NCBI GenBank assembly: GCA_022829145.1 | Contig: CM040753.1 | Coordinates: forward strand, 6,425,884 to 6,489,883 | Direction of reading: 5' to 3' | DNA: 64,000 nt | From: Albula goreensis | Taxonomy: Eukaryota > Chordata > Actinopteri > Albuliformes > Albulidae | Part shown: one piece after another, positions 24,373 through 37,813 of the stretch | How the letters are laid out: each line of letters starts with the position of its first letter | How positions within the stretch are numbered: position 1 is the first letter of the stretch | Notes under the pieces: generated by a model | Database searches by the model: none | What the model saw: the letters and a program-made list of their open reading frames with translations, nothing else | Told to the model about the DNA's origin: nothing | Position numbers and translations under genes: made by a program

Positions 24373-25338
24373 CTGAAAGAGGAGAACAGTCGGGGGTGGG
24401 TGAGAGACCTCTGGGAGGAAGGAAGGGTAACCCACTCCTCCACTGTGGTGGGGTGGGGGGCTGGTTTGTACAAACACCAGTTCTGAGCCCCGCCGGTGTG
24501 CCTCCATGACAGCTCTGCGGGTATCCCAGACTCCCCCACCCCTCAAAGTCACGCATCTGCAGACATCGCACGCACCGAGAGACGAGAAGAAGGATTCTCC
24601 TCACGCAGAGTCAGACGGAGAGAAAACACTCCCACACACAGACAGACAGACAGAGAGAGAGCGAGAGAGAGAGAGAGAGAGAAAGAGGCAAACTCACGGC
24701 ACAGGTATCTACTTTCAGCCCCTACAATTACACAATGCAAGCTGCACACCATCACCACAGCAGCTGAGCCGGGCAGGCAGAGGTGGAAACAGTGACTGCA
24801 GAGCTAGACCCATACCCAATACCCAACACCATGCTAATGTCTTTGTGATGTCATATAAACAAGACATTAAGATTTATGATAGATGTTTATTTTCGGGTTT
24901 TTTTCTGCAACAGTAAATGTTGAGAGTTAAACATGAAAGCATGATCCTTTGATTACCTTTCTTCTGAAGAGGGGGAAAAAAATAAGTACACAAAGCTGTT
25001 GCTTCTATCCACAACAACCCACCTGGGTAAGCAAGCATATGATTCCAAGCATTTTACAGTGAATTTGAAATGATTCCAACGCCTCAAAACTGAGCGGATA
25101 TTCTTATGTATTCCCTTCACCCAAACTGATTCAATACCTTAGCCAGAAGAGAATATTAGCATCTTAATTTCAAGACTCAAGAGATAAGTGTGAAATAAGC
25201 AGTTCTGAGATTGCTGAGTTGTCTACAACATTTTGTATACAACATCACCACTCCTCATATTCTGCATAGCAAGACAGCCAGCCTTCAAATTATATTCAGG
25301 GCTCAAGGCTTTGCATGGTGCCCGATAAATGTTTAATA

Positions 25339-25527
25339 TTACATTACAGTCATTTAGCTGATGCTTTTATCCATAGCGACTTACAGTTGATTAGACTAAC
25401 CAAGGGAGCAATGTGGGGTTAAGGGCCTTGCTCAAGGGCCCAACAGCAATGGTGTTCTCTGGGACTTGAACCACCAACCTCAGGGGTCCCAGTCATGTAC
25501 CTTAACCACTAGGCTATAGGCTGCCCC
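25339..25527 (-). mobile_element. tRNA-derived SINE, minus orientation
   Basis: Reading the minus strand, the element starts GGGGCAGCC, has a box A TAGCCTAGTGG (25516-25506) and box B GGTTCAAGTCCC (25472-25461), then a body with GAGCAAGGCCCTTAACCC, and ends in the tail GATAAAAGCATCAGCTAAAT then GACTGTAATGTAATGT. The pol III boxes are well kept. Same family as the copy at 33237. Confidence 0.85.
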
Positions 25528-27602
25528 ATAATAATATTCCACTGAAATAGCTGATGTTACTCAGCCATTGACCTTGGAGATTTCAGGAGCAATGGCTTCT
25601 TCCACTGAGTCTGTTAGCCTGTTAGCGCTAAAAGCATGGTCATGAATTTCCAATGAGTGATTCCGCACATCACTAACAGGCAGCTGTGTGCCTCTGCAGC
25701 AGATTCAATGGTAGAGGACAAATACTCATGGATTTCTTAATTCACCCTGACAGCATTACAAGAAATTCTTTCCAACACCAATTATTTTATCATTTTAAAG
25801 GAAAAAACAACATGAGCCAGAGTAAGTTAAGAATGGCTGTTAACAAATGTTTTTTTCTTTTTTTTTTCCAGAGAGTTAAAAACAGCACTATCCAATGCAC
25901 TGATTGAAAGTTTTTAATTTTCATTTGGAAACTTTGGGCCATTACACAAGCTGCAATATTAAAGTTATAATTATTTTGTGTAGCAGAAATGTTGACAGCA
26001 GATTCAGAACTGAAACTGAGATGTGTGCATTTCAGTTCATGAGAGCGATCGTCGTTGCACAATGGTGCTCTGAGCTGAGATGGAAAGTTTAATGGAAGCT
26101 CCAAGCAAAACACTTTTAACTGCAAGGATTTCTAGCACCTGGGAAAGACCAAGTATGACAGATGCGCTTCCCTCTGAGGGGTCATGAAAAGACCCCACCC
26201 CCTGTGTGAAGATCATCTCCATCCCTGTTGAACTTGCAGCGAAGCGCATTCAACAGATACATATAAAGCCTCTATTAACATGTCATAACAGCTTTACAAA
26301 CCATTAATCACCAAATTCCATGCTTCGCGGAGGACGACACACCACAAATATTATATATGGCTACCGTTTGCATATAATGGCTGACACAAATGTATATGAA
26401 TGGTAAATGGCATTAACAGACGCACACAGTCCACGATAAGTATATTTGTAGAATCTAAATCGCAGATGACAAACGAAAACTGAACCAGCTCAGTGTGAAA
26501 CAGGGGCAAACAGCTATTTTCCTCCACAACAGAGCAGCAAAACGGAGACTCACAGTGGTACGTGGACATTTATAACAGCTATTATCATTTATTATTCCAT
26601 ATCATCGATTTACTAGAATTATTGTGGGAACAGGAGCACTCTTTTGAAGACCACATACCCACAGAGTGCATGTGTAGTCTGGACCAGCCAAAGACTGGGG
26701 CTGTGCTAATTTAGAGCATGAATAAGGATTTTCTGCCCGTATATAATCGAGGAATTTCCTGCTTCGGAGTTACACACAGAGCGTAGTATAGGCAGGAATG
26801 GGGAAATGGCTAAGAACATCACATGAAAGGTAAACTGAAGGGTTGATTTCCCTTCGTGCTTATTATAATTCTACAGCTTTATCAGATGGCGGAGAACGCA
26901 CATGGAAACTCATTTTTAATTAAATCATAATTTAATTTAAAATTTATACTGGGAGAAATCCAGTTGTCTTTTTTTTTTTTTGGGGGTGAACTGAGGGGGT
27001 CACTGGACGTAATAACAGGTCCCCGTTAAAAGGTGCGCGGTTAGAGTTGCTTTCTTCCATGACAGCTATGCTGCTGGACTCACAAATGAGCCAGGGGACC
27101 AACAGATCCACAAAAGAGCTAAAACAAACCATCTGTTTCACAAACAGGGCTCTCAGTAATTAATGAAAACAAATCTTCTGAAAAGACCATTAGGAGAAGC
27201 AATGCAAAATGTGACATTTTTCATACTGGATGTGAACAGCAGAGATGAGAAAACTGGGAGACAATGTTTTAAAAAAGAATGATGGGAGATGCGGTGGGGT
27301 GGAGGGGGAATAAAACACACGGATACAATCATTGGCTGAATCACCTGTCACATGCAAGATTTAAGCACTGTGGTCTGAAAATGAAATTACACAGGACGAC
27401 AGAGGAACGTGCCAGAAACACTGGGAGACAAAGGGGGGAAAAACAAGAAGAAGAAGAAGAAGTGGTGACTCTTGGTTGTCAGTCAGCATCTTTCCAAAAG
27501 GGCAGGGGATGGGTGTGGGGGGGGGGGCAGATCATAAGGTGCAAGTGACAGAGATTTGAGGTGACAGCTACTGGACAGCTCATGCACATTCCAGCATGGG
27601 AC

Positions 27603-27605
<3 letters not shown>

Positions 27606-27640
<35 letters not shown>
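27606..27640 (+). repeat. (GA)n microsatellite
   Basis: Uninterrupted GA run of about 33 bp; a second GA-rich tract lies at 27753-27800. Confidence 0.95.
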
Positions 27641-27642
<2 letters not shown>

Positions 27643-27752
27643 GAAAGAAAAGGAGAAGTACAGACAGAAGAGTGCGACAACTATTATGACAACTATTGTA
27701 TCAAAAAAAACTGAGGGAAAAACAGAAAGAGAGGGAAAGATGGGTAAAAACA

Positions 27753-27754
27753 GG

Positions 27755-27792
<38 letters not shown>

Positions 27793-27800
27793 GTGAGTGA
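27753..27800 (+). repeat. (GA)n microsatellite
   Basis: GA run with GG interruptions. Confidence 0.9.
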
Positions 27801-28854
27801 AATCACCCCTTGCAGAGTGACAGGAGCGGAGGGTGCATTGGACGCTAACTCTGGAACGTTACCCACGGTGGAGAGGGGACGGTGTGCTGCAGGGAACAGC
27901 AGCCCAGAATCAGCTGCCGCAGATGGAAAGGATAAAACAAAAACCTTTGTTTTCCATCAGGTTGTTAATGACTACAGTTGCTGTGTTGCTTCGTTCCCCC
28001 CTGTCTAAAACCGCGTTGCCCGGACAACCTTAAAGACTGAGAGAGCCTGGTGACCCTTACGTGCGTATTGAAATGTATAAACAAATTACTGACTCACTAA
28101 GGATGGGAAGGTTCTGTTTAGTCTAAGACATTCGCTGCAATTTTTTTTTTTTTTTTTTAAAAGTAGTCGATATCAGTGAATAACATTTACGCGGGGGACA
28201 ACATTCATCCCTGCTTAAGAGAATTATTTCACCTCTCTGAGAAGATGTTTTACATTGTATTTTATGCAATTAAAAAAAAAAAAGGGCTACCAATTTTCCT
28301 GTTTGAAACAAAACAACAGAATGATATGACCCATCTGACTGTCACACATTACGTTGCTTGATTTGAAACCCACAGTAATCAATACCACATAGTTCTGCTC
28401 TAAAGTGAATTTGTTTTCCTGAGGTCAATTCTGCAAATCCTGTAATTGCCAGAATAAGTTTCCGTTGTAAGATGTCCTACAGTCACCAGGCTGGGAGACG
28501 AAAAACGCGAGACATGTTGATCCTAATGGGAGGGAATTGGGTCACAATGAAAAAAATACACATACATTTCCTCGTATGCTGTTACAGATGGATTCATTCA
28601 AGTAACTTTGCATTACATAGTCATCTTCAGATGTCAAACATGGACTGCTTGCCAGAGCGTGGCTCAGATTGGCATGTGCTGCTGACCTTACTGTCTGTTA
28701 CAAAGCTCTCCGACATTACCTGTGTCAGTCTGGCACCTGGCTGTGACCTGCCAGACCACATGTTTTGTCAAAAAAAAAAAAAAAAAAAAAACTTCAACTG
28801 ATCCTGGAGAGAGAGGCTCTGCTTTGGGCCTGTAAAGGTGAGTGAGACAAAAGG

Positions 28855-29104
28855 CTAGATTCAATCAAACACACTTAGCCTCTTTAAGGTCATATGCAAA
28901 TTAAATCAAAACAGGCTTTACATTACAAAATCATTTTCTCTGAGTATGTTATATTTTACTATAGCATAGACAAACAAACATGTTCTTAGGAATAGATGTT
29001 CTTTTATATTTTAAAATATTGCTTAAGCCCTGGGAGACTAAGGTTAGTTTTGATTGAATTGCATTAGCCCTTATATAGCCTGAATTGCATTTGATTGAAT
29101 CTAG
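28855..29104. mobile_element. MITE-like element with 15-bp terminal inverted repeats
   Basis: CTAGATTCAATCAAA at 28855-28869 is repeated perfectly inverted (TTTGATTGAATCTAG) at 29090-29104, enclosing 250 bp of AT-rich sequence. A further partial copy, TTTGATTGAATTGCATTAGC, lies inside the right end at about 29049. Size, composition and ends fit a non-autonomous DNA transposon; no clear target-site duplication was found, so the class is open. Confidence 0.55.
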
Positions 29105-32100
29105 TCTGAAGACTAGATTACATTATGATCACTGAGATGCAAAGCTTGACTGAGAGTATGACTCCCTGGCACCATGGCTACCAGCCGTTCAGAGATTCTC
29201 TAAAGCGCTCATCTTCACTCAGGAGGACAGACAGGGCTGTGACACCTTGCCCCCTTTGACACAAGCTCGACCTCTGGTGGTGAAACGTGGCTACTACACG
29301 TCTCCGATTCAGTCAGACAGCCATGAAGGCGCAGAGATACACATACAGTCATACTGAGCCAAACTCAATACCACTGGGTTGAAGAAAGAAAAAAAAAATC
29401 TTTTACAGTAAAGAATGTCACCGTATTCTAGCTGCAATCCAAGAAATGACATCTGCTTTGGTAGTTCAGAGCAGAGTCTGGTTAGTTACTGCGGAATTTT
29501 TCTGAGTGAACGTGAGATTAAATGCTCTTTATTTACAACTCACGACCAGGTCCAATAGACTGTCCCGTCTACTGAAGAATGCATCCATCTGCCGACGTCT
29601 TGCATTTAAAAGCTATTACCGTGCTTTACATATCATACTGAGCATTCCTGGGGCCCCCAGCGGGCGGGCCGCTGGCAGAGTCCACCGCCGCGCGGAAAAA
29701 CGACACTTTACTGGAAGGCTGGGAGAACGGAGAGAGCGAGAGCGAAGGTTAAAGAATGCAAATGAAATCAAAGAGGGATTACGGACAGGAGAGAGCCCCA
29801 TAAATATGGAGTGGAGGCTACTCTGCTTGAAAAGGGAAGGAGAAAAAAAAAAAAGTCACATCACACCAGTCCCCACGAGCGCTGATGGCAGGAGTGTGTG
29901 TTTGAAGGATGAGCACCTCTTTTTGACTTATTTCACCGGTACTCGAGCATGACAGCTTATGTCTCCTCCCTGCAGGCGGGCGACGGGCCTTCTCCTCTCG
30001 CTACACTGTCCTACACTCTCATCCTTGTTCTGAAGTATGCGTAAGCAGCTTTTTGTTCTGAGAATACCCAAATTCTCCATAAACTTAAGATGAATACATT
30101 CATATAAAAATAAACTAGGAAAAACACATATATCCATCACGCCACTCCTCAAGTTTTTTTCCATAGGATAACAGTTCCTTAAGCACTCGAAACCCGAGCA
30201 CAATATAATCATTGATGGACTTGGTTGTGCAGGTTTGAGTCCGAGGTGAGGCACTGCCTTTATGCCCTTGACCTTAATTGCTTCATTAAATATCCATCTG
30301 CAAAAACGTATTCATATATGAAAACACAACTTATGTTATGAGGGAATCTGCTCACAGGGAAATTATGTATGACTGCTCAGTCCCAGCTCAGCCGATGACG
30401 CTGACGAGGAGAGCGATGAAATGGTGAATCTGAGATGGTGCATTTGTTTCTGATCTGAACCATGCGTGGGTGTGATGCAGCGCAGCGTTGTGGGACTGAG
30501 GAGACAGGAAGCGACGGCCATGTGATCCGGGCCGCCGCCATCCTCCACTGGCCTGTCTCCACGCAGTGGCCCTCGGCCCTGCAGTGCTTCTGGCAGTAGC
30601 TGACACTGCCTGGTCAACAGTTTACCGCACGGCGTGGGCCTGGCCCCTCCCCCACCCCCTCCCTGCACCTCAGTGCGGATCTATCCCTGACACTGTAGAG
30701 ACAGCATGAAGGCCCCGCACGCCCCCACCCACCCCCAAAACGGATGACAGCTTCTGTAAGAGGGGCATGAAGAAACACCACCCCCCGCCTCACCCCCGAA
30801 CCCTTGAACAATCACCCCCAGAGTGAGGCGGCGAGTGTCTGCGTCTGGCAGCGGAGCAGGGGCAAGATCACAGGCCGGGATTGGGTTTCTGCGCGGGGGC
30901 CACTGGGGCCCTGGTTAACGTCCTGACAAGAGATCGCTCTGACCCTCCGGTATTGTTTCCATCTGGGCGCCGCGGAAACGCGTATCCAGTATCCAGAGCC
31001 TGGATTACAATGGCTAATCCAGAACACCTCATTAAGCAGGAAGAGAGAGAGAGATGGAGAAAGAAGGGAGGTAGAAAGAGAGTAGGGGTTGGGGGGCAGG
31101 TTGTCACACCGGGGGCACAGTTTGAGATGGACATGCCTGTCAACAAGGAACTGTTCACCCAGGCCCTCAGTCTGTCAGTCTGTCCCCTGCTCTCTCTCAA
31201 ACTCCAAGGCGCCCTGTGGCTGTTCAGTGCACCAGAGTAAAACACCATATTTCAAAACACACCACCCCCCACCCCACCAAGACTGGCAGTGCCAAAGTAC
31301 GCAACCAGGCATAGTATTACAACAGAAAACGACAGACGCTATCTCGCCGGCTTTCTTAGTAACATAAGCGGGGATGACTGCATTTGTTATCTTAGCGGCT
31401 GCCAAATGAGTGGTTAGCCTGGTGCCGAATGGCATTGGGCCCGGCACTGAGAGACAGACCTTTTATCACCGCTGCCCAAGCGCAGTGCATGCATGATGAG
31501 AGATTCGCTCACACTTGCCAAATTTATTATTATTATTGGTATTTTGTGTTACTGTCACCTATCCATCTTTCCCTCTACCATATGCACACAAACAGCAACC
31601 CTATTCTTTCTACTGACCAATCAGGAACAGCCAAAAAGAAAAAAAAAAAGATTATGAACAGCCTGAACAAATCATGCTTTCTGAGGAAGTTGTTGATGGT
31701 TGTCAGTGTTAATCCAGTATTTCTGATGAATTGACACGGAAACTTCTGTTTTTCCTCTCTCTCTTGTCTGTTTGGTGAACGTGCCCTGGAGAGACTTATG
31801 GCGAATTAGCAGCAGGCCGCAGATGCCTCTGGGCGCAGAGGAGGCGCTCAGGCCTGTGTTAAACCGGAGGATCCCTTTCCTTACGGACCGCTCTGAGAGG
31901 AGGGGTCAGGGCCCTGGGCAGGGGAGTGTTTGTTCTGTGCGATGGCAGGATGCATACACGCTCAAACAGTCAGGGAGCAGACAGTGAGATGCCAAAAGAG
32001 TGGCAACATCTTATAAACCTCTCTCTCCCCCCTCGGCCTCCCCTGCGGAGAGCTAAAACAACACAGAGAGGGAACACCTTCAGTATCATGTTCTATAGCA

Positions 32101-33236
32101 TTGAAATATTTAATATCCCGTTTTATTGCCCATAAAATGCAGAAAAAAACATGCAAGCAATTTATTACACATGTGGCATTTATTAAACAGGCTGATCTAA
32201 ATGATTTATGGAAGCAAGCGGATTGTAAACAAAGTTAAATATTGAAATGAAAACGGTGGGCATCAGTGGAACAATGGAACAGAACCCTGCTGTCAACAAG
32301 GTCCTTCAAGGTCAAAGGTCATTCATAGATTCTACTCTTCTTTCTATTCAGACTGCAGCCGGTATGCACTACATGATTTTAGCCGTGATACAGCACTTCC
32401 AATTGCCCTCAAGAGATGTCCAACAACTTTATAAAACTTGGCCTGCGCAGTCTGAAACTCTACCAAAACTTAAAGCCTTAACTTGTATTGTGTGTGTTAT
32501 ACACCAGCAGAGTTTAATTTGCTCCAGTGAGCACCTTCAGGGCCACTTGTGGCTTTTAAACATATTTTGAATCCTCTGGAATCTTTGCTGCATTGTACCT
32601 TGCAGGAAATGGGACAAACTACCAACTCCCAAAGACAGCCAAACATGAACGGGTGATGAGTGTAAAGAAATACTTCATAATTCTGTGATTACAAAAGTAC
32701 GATCTTCACAGAAATACCTGGCCATTATCACCTTTGAGGCTGTGTTGGATTAATTTTTTTTATTTTTTTTTTCCCCCACACCCTTAAAAGCCCACTACAG
32801 TCAAACTGTCTTCCTGATTTTATCTGAGGAAAAAAGAAAGCAGATATTGGGCATTCAGGACTTACACACTTTCACTGACATGCCACAGTTAGATCATTGT
32901 GAAACATCCTTCTCAAGCTGCAGGATGTGACACATAGCTAAACACATCAGGATGAATCAGGCAGGCTTACATGCCATTTATTTTCCTCCCTCTGCTCTGC
33001 CGTTGTCGAGTCATAACGTTTGGCACCATGGCTTGTTTTTAAATTCAAGTGGTGTTTTTTAAAAAAAATCATACAACGTAGCAGGCTTACGGGTCGGGCC
33101 TGGTCACACTGCCTCCCCTCCCGCTCACCCATTCTAATGTGTGTGTGAGAGCTGCTTTATGATTAGTGCTGTATTCATGCTGCACGCTCCATTACAGTTA
33201 AGTGTGTGCGGATGTGCACTTTTAGCACTGGCTAAA

Positions 33237-33455
33237 GGGGCAGCCTGTAGTCTAGTGGCTAAGGTCCCTGCCTGGGACCCCTGAGGTTGGTGGCCCAAGC
33301 CCCAGTCCAGCCACAGCAATAACACCATTGCTGTTGGGCCCTTGAGCAAGGCCCTTAACCCACATTGCCCCCAGGGGGCATTGGACCTTGGTTAACCTAA
33401 TTAACTGAAAGTCTTTTTGGATAAAAGCGTCAGTTAAATGACTGTAATGTAATGT
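33237..33455 (+). mobile_element. tRNA-derived SINE, plus orientation
   Basis: Same family as the copy at 25339 but inverted relative to it. Box A TAGTCTAGTGG is at 33248-33258; box B is decayed to GGCCCAAGCCC at 33292-33302. The body contains TTGAGCAAGGCCCTTAACCC, and the tail is GGATAAAAGCGTCAGTTAAA then TGACTGTAATGTAATG. Confidence 0.85.
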
Positions 33456-33585
33456 GTAACGTTAGCATATTTAACTTGCATTCGCACATGAGTAATGTCA
33501 CACACTGGTATACCCCATTGGTCTGTGAAAATTATTTGTTTCTCATATTGATAAGTTGGATGCATTGATGTTCTCCTACACTGTA

Positions 33586-33650
33586 AGACACTCTGAATAG
33601 GAGCATCTGCTAAATGACTGCACTATAATGTAATGTAATGTAATGTAATA
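33586..33650 (+). mobile_element. isolated SINE/LINE tail fragment
   Basis: GAATAGGAGCATCTGCTAAA then TGACTGCACTATAATGTAAT, followed by repeats of TAATG. This is the 3' tail shared by many fish SINEs and their partner LINEs, without a recognisable head. It lies about 130 bp after the full SINE. Confidence 0.65.
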
Positions 33651-36600
33651 TACGATCGGGTCGTTCCAGCCTCCTGCTTACACAAAAACCACTGGGTATA
33701 TAACATGCATGAAAAAAAGAAAGAAAGTTTAAGGGGTTTGGGGGTACTGTACCATGACAGACAGCAAGCCGCAGTCATTCCATACATGTCTGACCCTGTT
33801 ATACACTCAGAGGGCCCTACCGCTGTTCGAGGAAGTGTTTTTCTTTAGTCCCTTCCCTACACTGCCCTTACAAATGTGTTTTGGTTCACGGAGTACTCCG
33901 CACAGAAACAGACTCCATCAGTCATCCCCCTGTCTCTCTGCTTGGAAATGACACTGAAAAGTGTTTGCTTGTGTATGCCGAGCACGGCCCCTTCATCTCT
34001 GTGCTGCTTCCCCCCTCAACCACTTATTCTGGGGCCGACTGAAGACAGGGGCCTGCTCTCCAAGATATAACATTCCAAAAAAACTCAAATAAATTTTAAA
34101 GGAAAAAAAACAAGGATTTCTGGATTTCTGGACAGGAACAGTAGTCTCAAACCATAAATAACATTCCAGCAGGGAAAAAAGAAAAAGAATTCTCAAAAAT
34201 TCAGGACAGCATATTCTGAGAGAGGCCAGAGCATATGTCACATATAGGAGAAATAGAAGCTACGCTAACGTATTTATAGCTCGCTGAGAACAATTTTAAT
34301 GGGCAGTGGAAAGGGATGGTGTGGTGAGGTGCTTTCTGTCAGCCGCACAGCGCTGGGGCCGGTGTGGGTCTTCCTTTACTAAAAGCAGCCCGCGGGTGTT
34401 TGCTCAGGGTCCTGGAGGGACGCTACAGGAGTAGGCCCGGTCTCGGTGAAATAATAAACAGCCGGATCCGCGCTGACCCCTGTGACGGAGGCGCTAACCG
34501 CAGGCGGCGTAGCGTCAATCCCACAGGTGGGGTAAGCTTTCCCGCCGCGCACTCGGCAACCGGAGAACGACATTACCGTTTCATTGCGGCGCGGGACGAC
34601 CCCGGGGGCCCCGCTCGTCTCCGGGAACCCCGGGATTCTGCGCGGTTTTTTTTTGGAAAATTTGGACAGGAGCAGACAGAGGAGGGAAGGGGAGGTGTGG
34701 AGGTGTGGAGGAACGCTCGGGCTCACAGGTTCCAGCCCCCCCCTTCCCCCCTGGTCCGGCTCCACGGTTCCGCAGGGGCAGGGGTCCAGCAGGTGGGCCT
34801 CTTCAGCTGCTCTGGAACATGGAAACACTCGCGGTTGCCCACGGAAACAGGTGCTCTGGCTGCTTAAGCAGCTCTGCAGGGGTGTTAGAAACAGCACCTG
34901 GACCTCACTCTGCCTTTAAGCAGAGCTCCTAACACTGCACTCACACAGCTTGTGTGTGACATAACAAGTAGCATGACGTCCACCGAGTGTGAAATAAATG
35001 AGGCAATTACAAACGTGATACTGTACCTGCATTAGTAATAATTTTCATAACCATTTCTGGTTTTCACGTCCACATCTACTATACATTAACAATGACATTT
35101 ACTTTTGAACAGACCTTTTCAATCATTATTATGCTGTCATTTTGTTATTATACCTCAAATATCATATTCAGGTCAATGTCACTCAGCTATAAAATAACTT
35201 ATATTTAAATAATATAAATATCATTTTTACGGACATCCTACTGGCTTCTCATTGTCACTTAAAAAAAAATGTTTTTCTGTTTATAATCCTTCTGGTAGAT
35301 GCCATCTGTGTACTCCCTGATCTGAGTACTTTATGATCAATTTTGGAAAAATTCCACAATGTCTTAAAATGTCTTATGAATGTCTTATGAATGTCTGTGG
35401 ATGAATGCGTCTTTTTTGGGAACATCACCCTTAGCTCAGTTTAACTGACACAGGAGACATCTATTTTGGCAAGACCAGGCTTTTACTTTTAAGAAACGAA
35501 TACTGAGGGAGAAATTAGTCTGGTTGTTAATGTTATTTTCTTACTGTTTTATCCATTTAGAGATTGATGGCGAGGACAAGCTGGGTCAGTCTGAAAAGTT
35601 GACCTTATTTGCGGCCCTCATTTTCGCAGTCTTTATCGCGTCTGGACTTTTCCCTGTGTGTGTTCTTGCCCCGTGTGGTTGCCCTGATGTCATAGACACT
35701 CTGAGGTTATTCCCTATCCAGCAGCCCAAACAAGTGCTGACAGAAACTTGGTCACATTCGCACGCACCTGAAACAGGTGGAAATTAAACGTTGTATTACA
35801 TTTCCTCTGGCTTTTCAAGGAGCGAGCACAAAGTTGGCAAACCTCCGTAAAGTGAAGAATTTCTACGAGGAAAAAAAAAACCCATTTTAAAACACTTAAA
35901 CTTTAATTGAAAAAGAAGAAGAAGAAGAAGAAGAGGAGGAGGGAAAAAAGGCGTCCATATCAATTTGTTCAGCCGTCAGCTTCCATCGTTAAATTCACAG
36001 TCCCTGCCGTAACGTGGTAAAGTGAAGCGTGCATTGAACAGTGCGACCATAATGTATTTTTTTCCTGCTCTGGAGCGCAGGAATGACACAACCTGATATA
36101 CTGAGAATGCACTAGAGGCTGGCTGGGTAGGTAGGGGGTGGGGGTGGGGGTTGGCAGCAGGCGGTGAAAAGAGCCAGAGTTGAGACACATCAGGTCTGAG
36201 GGGGGCATCCTAAACCAACCCCCCTCCCAACCCCTTGTGATGCTCAACAATTAGCAAGGTGAGGGCTGATAGCTTCCATATGACCAGCCCTCTACTCAAC
36301 CTGTCGGCGTCCCCAAATATTTTTCTTAATGATATCCCAGTCTAAGCATCTCTAATTCAAAAGGACCCTGAAATTCCCTTCCACCCCACCAAGGGTAGCA
36401 CGGTAGGGCAGGCCCACGCTCCTAACTTTAGCCACATCCCATCAGGGTAGCGTTCAGACAGACAGACGTTCCCGTAGGGAAGGCAGGGTCTACTGTACCT
36501 GCCTCTCCCGTTACCGGGGCAGGATTTAGCATTGTCAACCCCCCACACCCCCACATTTCCAGATGTTGACTCAGTCTAGCTCTTTCTCATTTCCCACAAA

Positions 36601-37599
36601 AAAAACGAAGGAAGCGGGGGAAGGAGAAATAAATGATCTTGTCTTCGCGGAAGAGGAATGTGCGCGCTTTCATGTCGCGCTGACGTCTAGGACTGCTTCT
36701 GCGCAGGGCGAGCCCGGTTTGCCCATCACTCTTCTTAAACGGGATATATTTTACACCACGGTAGCTCGGCCGAATTAGAGAGCATTAGGCAGTAATCCTT
36801 TTGAGATATTTATAGATTGTGGCTTGACGCGGCCGGCGGATGCGGTCCAGGGTAGCGCTGATACAGATGTTGGAATGGGGGAGAGGCCTCCATGGATGAT
36901 GCTCGTTCATTATGGAGCTGAAACCATTTAGGTCCCCCATCGCCCCCCCCAAAAAACCTGTCTGTCTGTGACAATCTATGAGGTTTTTAACCTTTAGCGT
37001 ATAATTGCATGTCCCCTCCACTTGCCAAAAGCTTCATGGTTTCTTTTCTGAGAAGACCAGGAGGGAAGAGCGTGTATTTCTCCTGGCTGTTCTGGTGTGG
37101 TGTGTCTGCCTCTTTCCCTCTTTCTCTGTTTTCTCTCTCTCTGTCTGTAGCTCAACATTCAGAGTTGCTGTACTATGGAATTGCCATGCTACTGCCCTGT
37201 CTTTCGGTCAGAGGCAACACACCTCCTGCAACCCCCCCACCCCCTCATGCAGGCTGGGCCTGATCTCAGGGTCCAGCGGGTCACATTAAAAAAAAAAAAA
37301 AAAAAAAAACTCCCCAGTACACAACAGGCCATTAACAGTTTGGTCATGCCCTCCCGCACAAATGACAAACATGTACGTTCCTCAGGGCAGGGAGACAGAC
37401 AGGAGCATTGTCCTCACGCGTGAACATGTGTTTTACATAAGAGACGGTAACATGTACACACAAGCCCCTTTCTGAGAGGACCCCACTCCTGCGGTTCAGG
37501 GAAGGACAAAAAAAAAGGGAAAACATAATTCTGTGGGTCGACCCAGTGAAATGCATACAGTACGCATGCAACACCAAGGGCCACATTCAATAATGCACA

Positions 37600-37813
37600 C
37601 CTAAAGGGGAATCAGGTTCCATGTCAATGGAGTTCACGTATTTGCTGGAGGTATGTTTTCCAGGTTGCTTCAGGAAATGAATGGAGGTGAATGGAGGAGT
37701 TAGGATGAGGCCCAAATGGACTGGAACAAAGTTCTTACCTCATTATGAAGACACACCAGAGGTGAGACAGCAATAGAGCTTAAAGTCTTAGAACCGTGTA
37801 ATTCCCCTTTAAG
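37600..37813. mobile_element. MITE-like element with inverted CTTAAAGGGGAAT ends
   Basis: CCTAAAGGGGAAT at 37600-37612 is matched with one mismatch by the reverse complement of ATTCCCCTTTAAG at 37801-37813, enclosing 214 bp. Ends reading TTAAAGGGGAA are typical of a common teleost non-autonomous DNA element. No clear target-site duplication. Confidence 0.45.

Noticed and set aside
25339..25527. tRNA gene suggested by A and B boxes
   Set aside because: The boxes belong to a SINE head followed by the typical fish SINE tail; no tRNA cloverleaf is evident.
29265..29285. CTCF-like site CACCACCAGAGGTCGAG (minus strand)
   Set aside because: The core has T where the conserved C is expected; too weak to list as a feature.
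33237..33455. tRNA gene suggested by a box A match
   Set aside because: Same SINE family, with a decayed box B.
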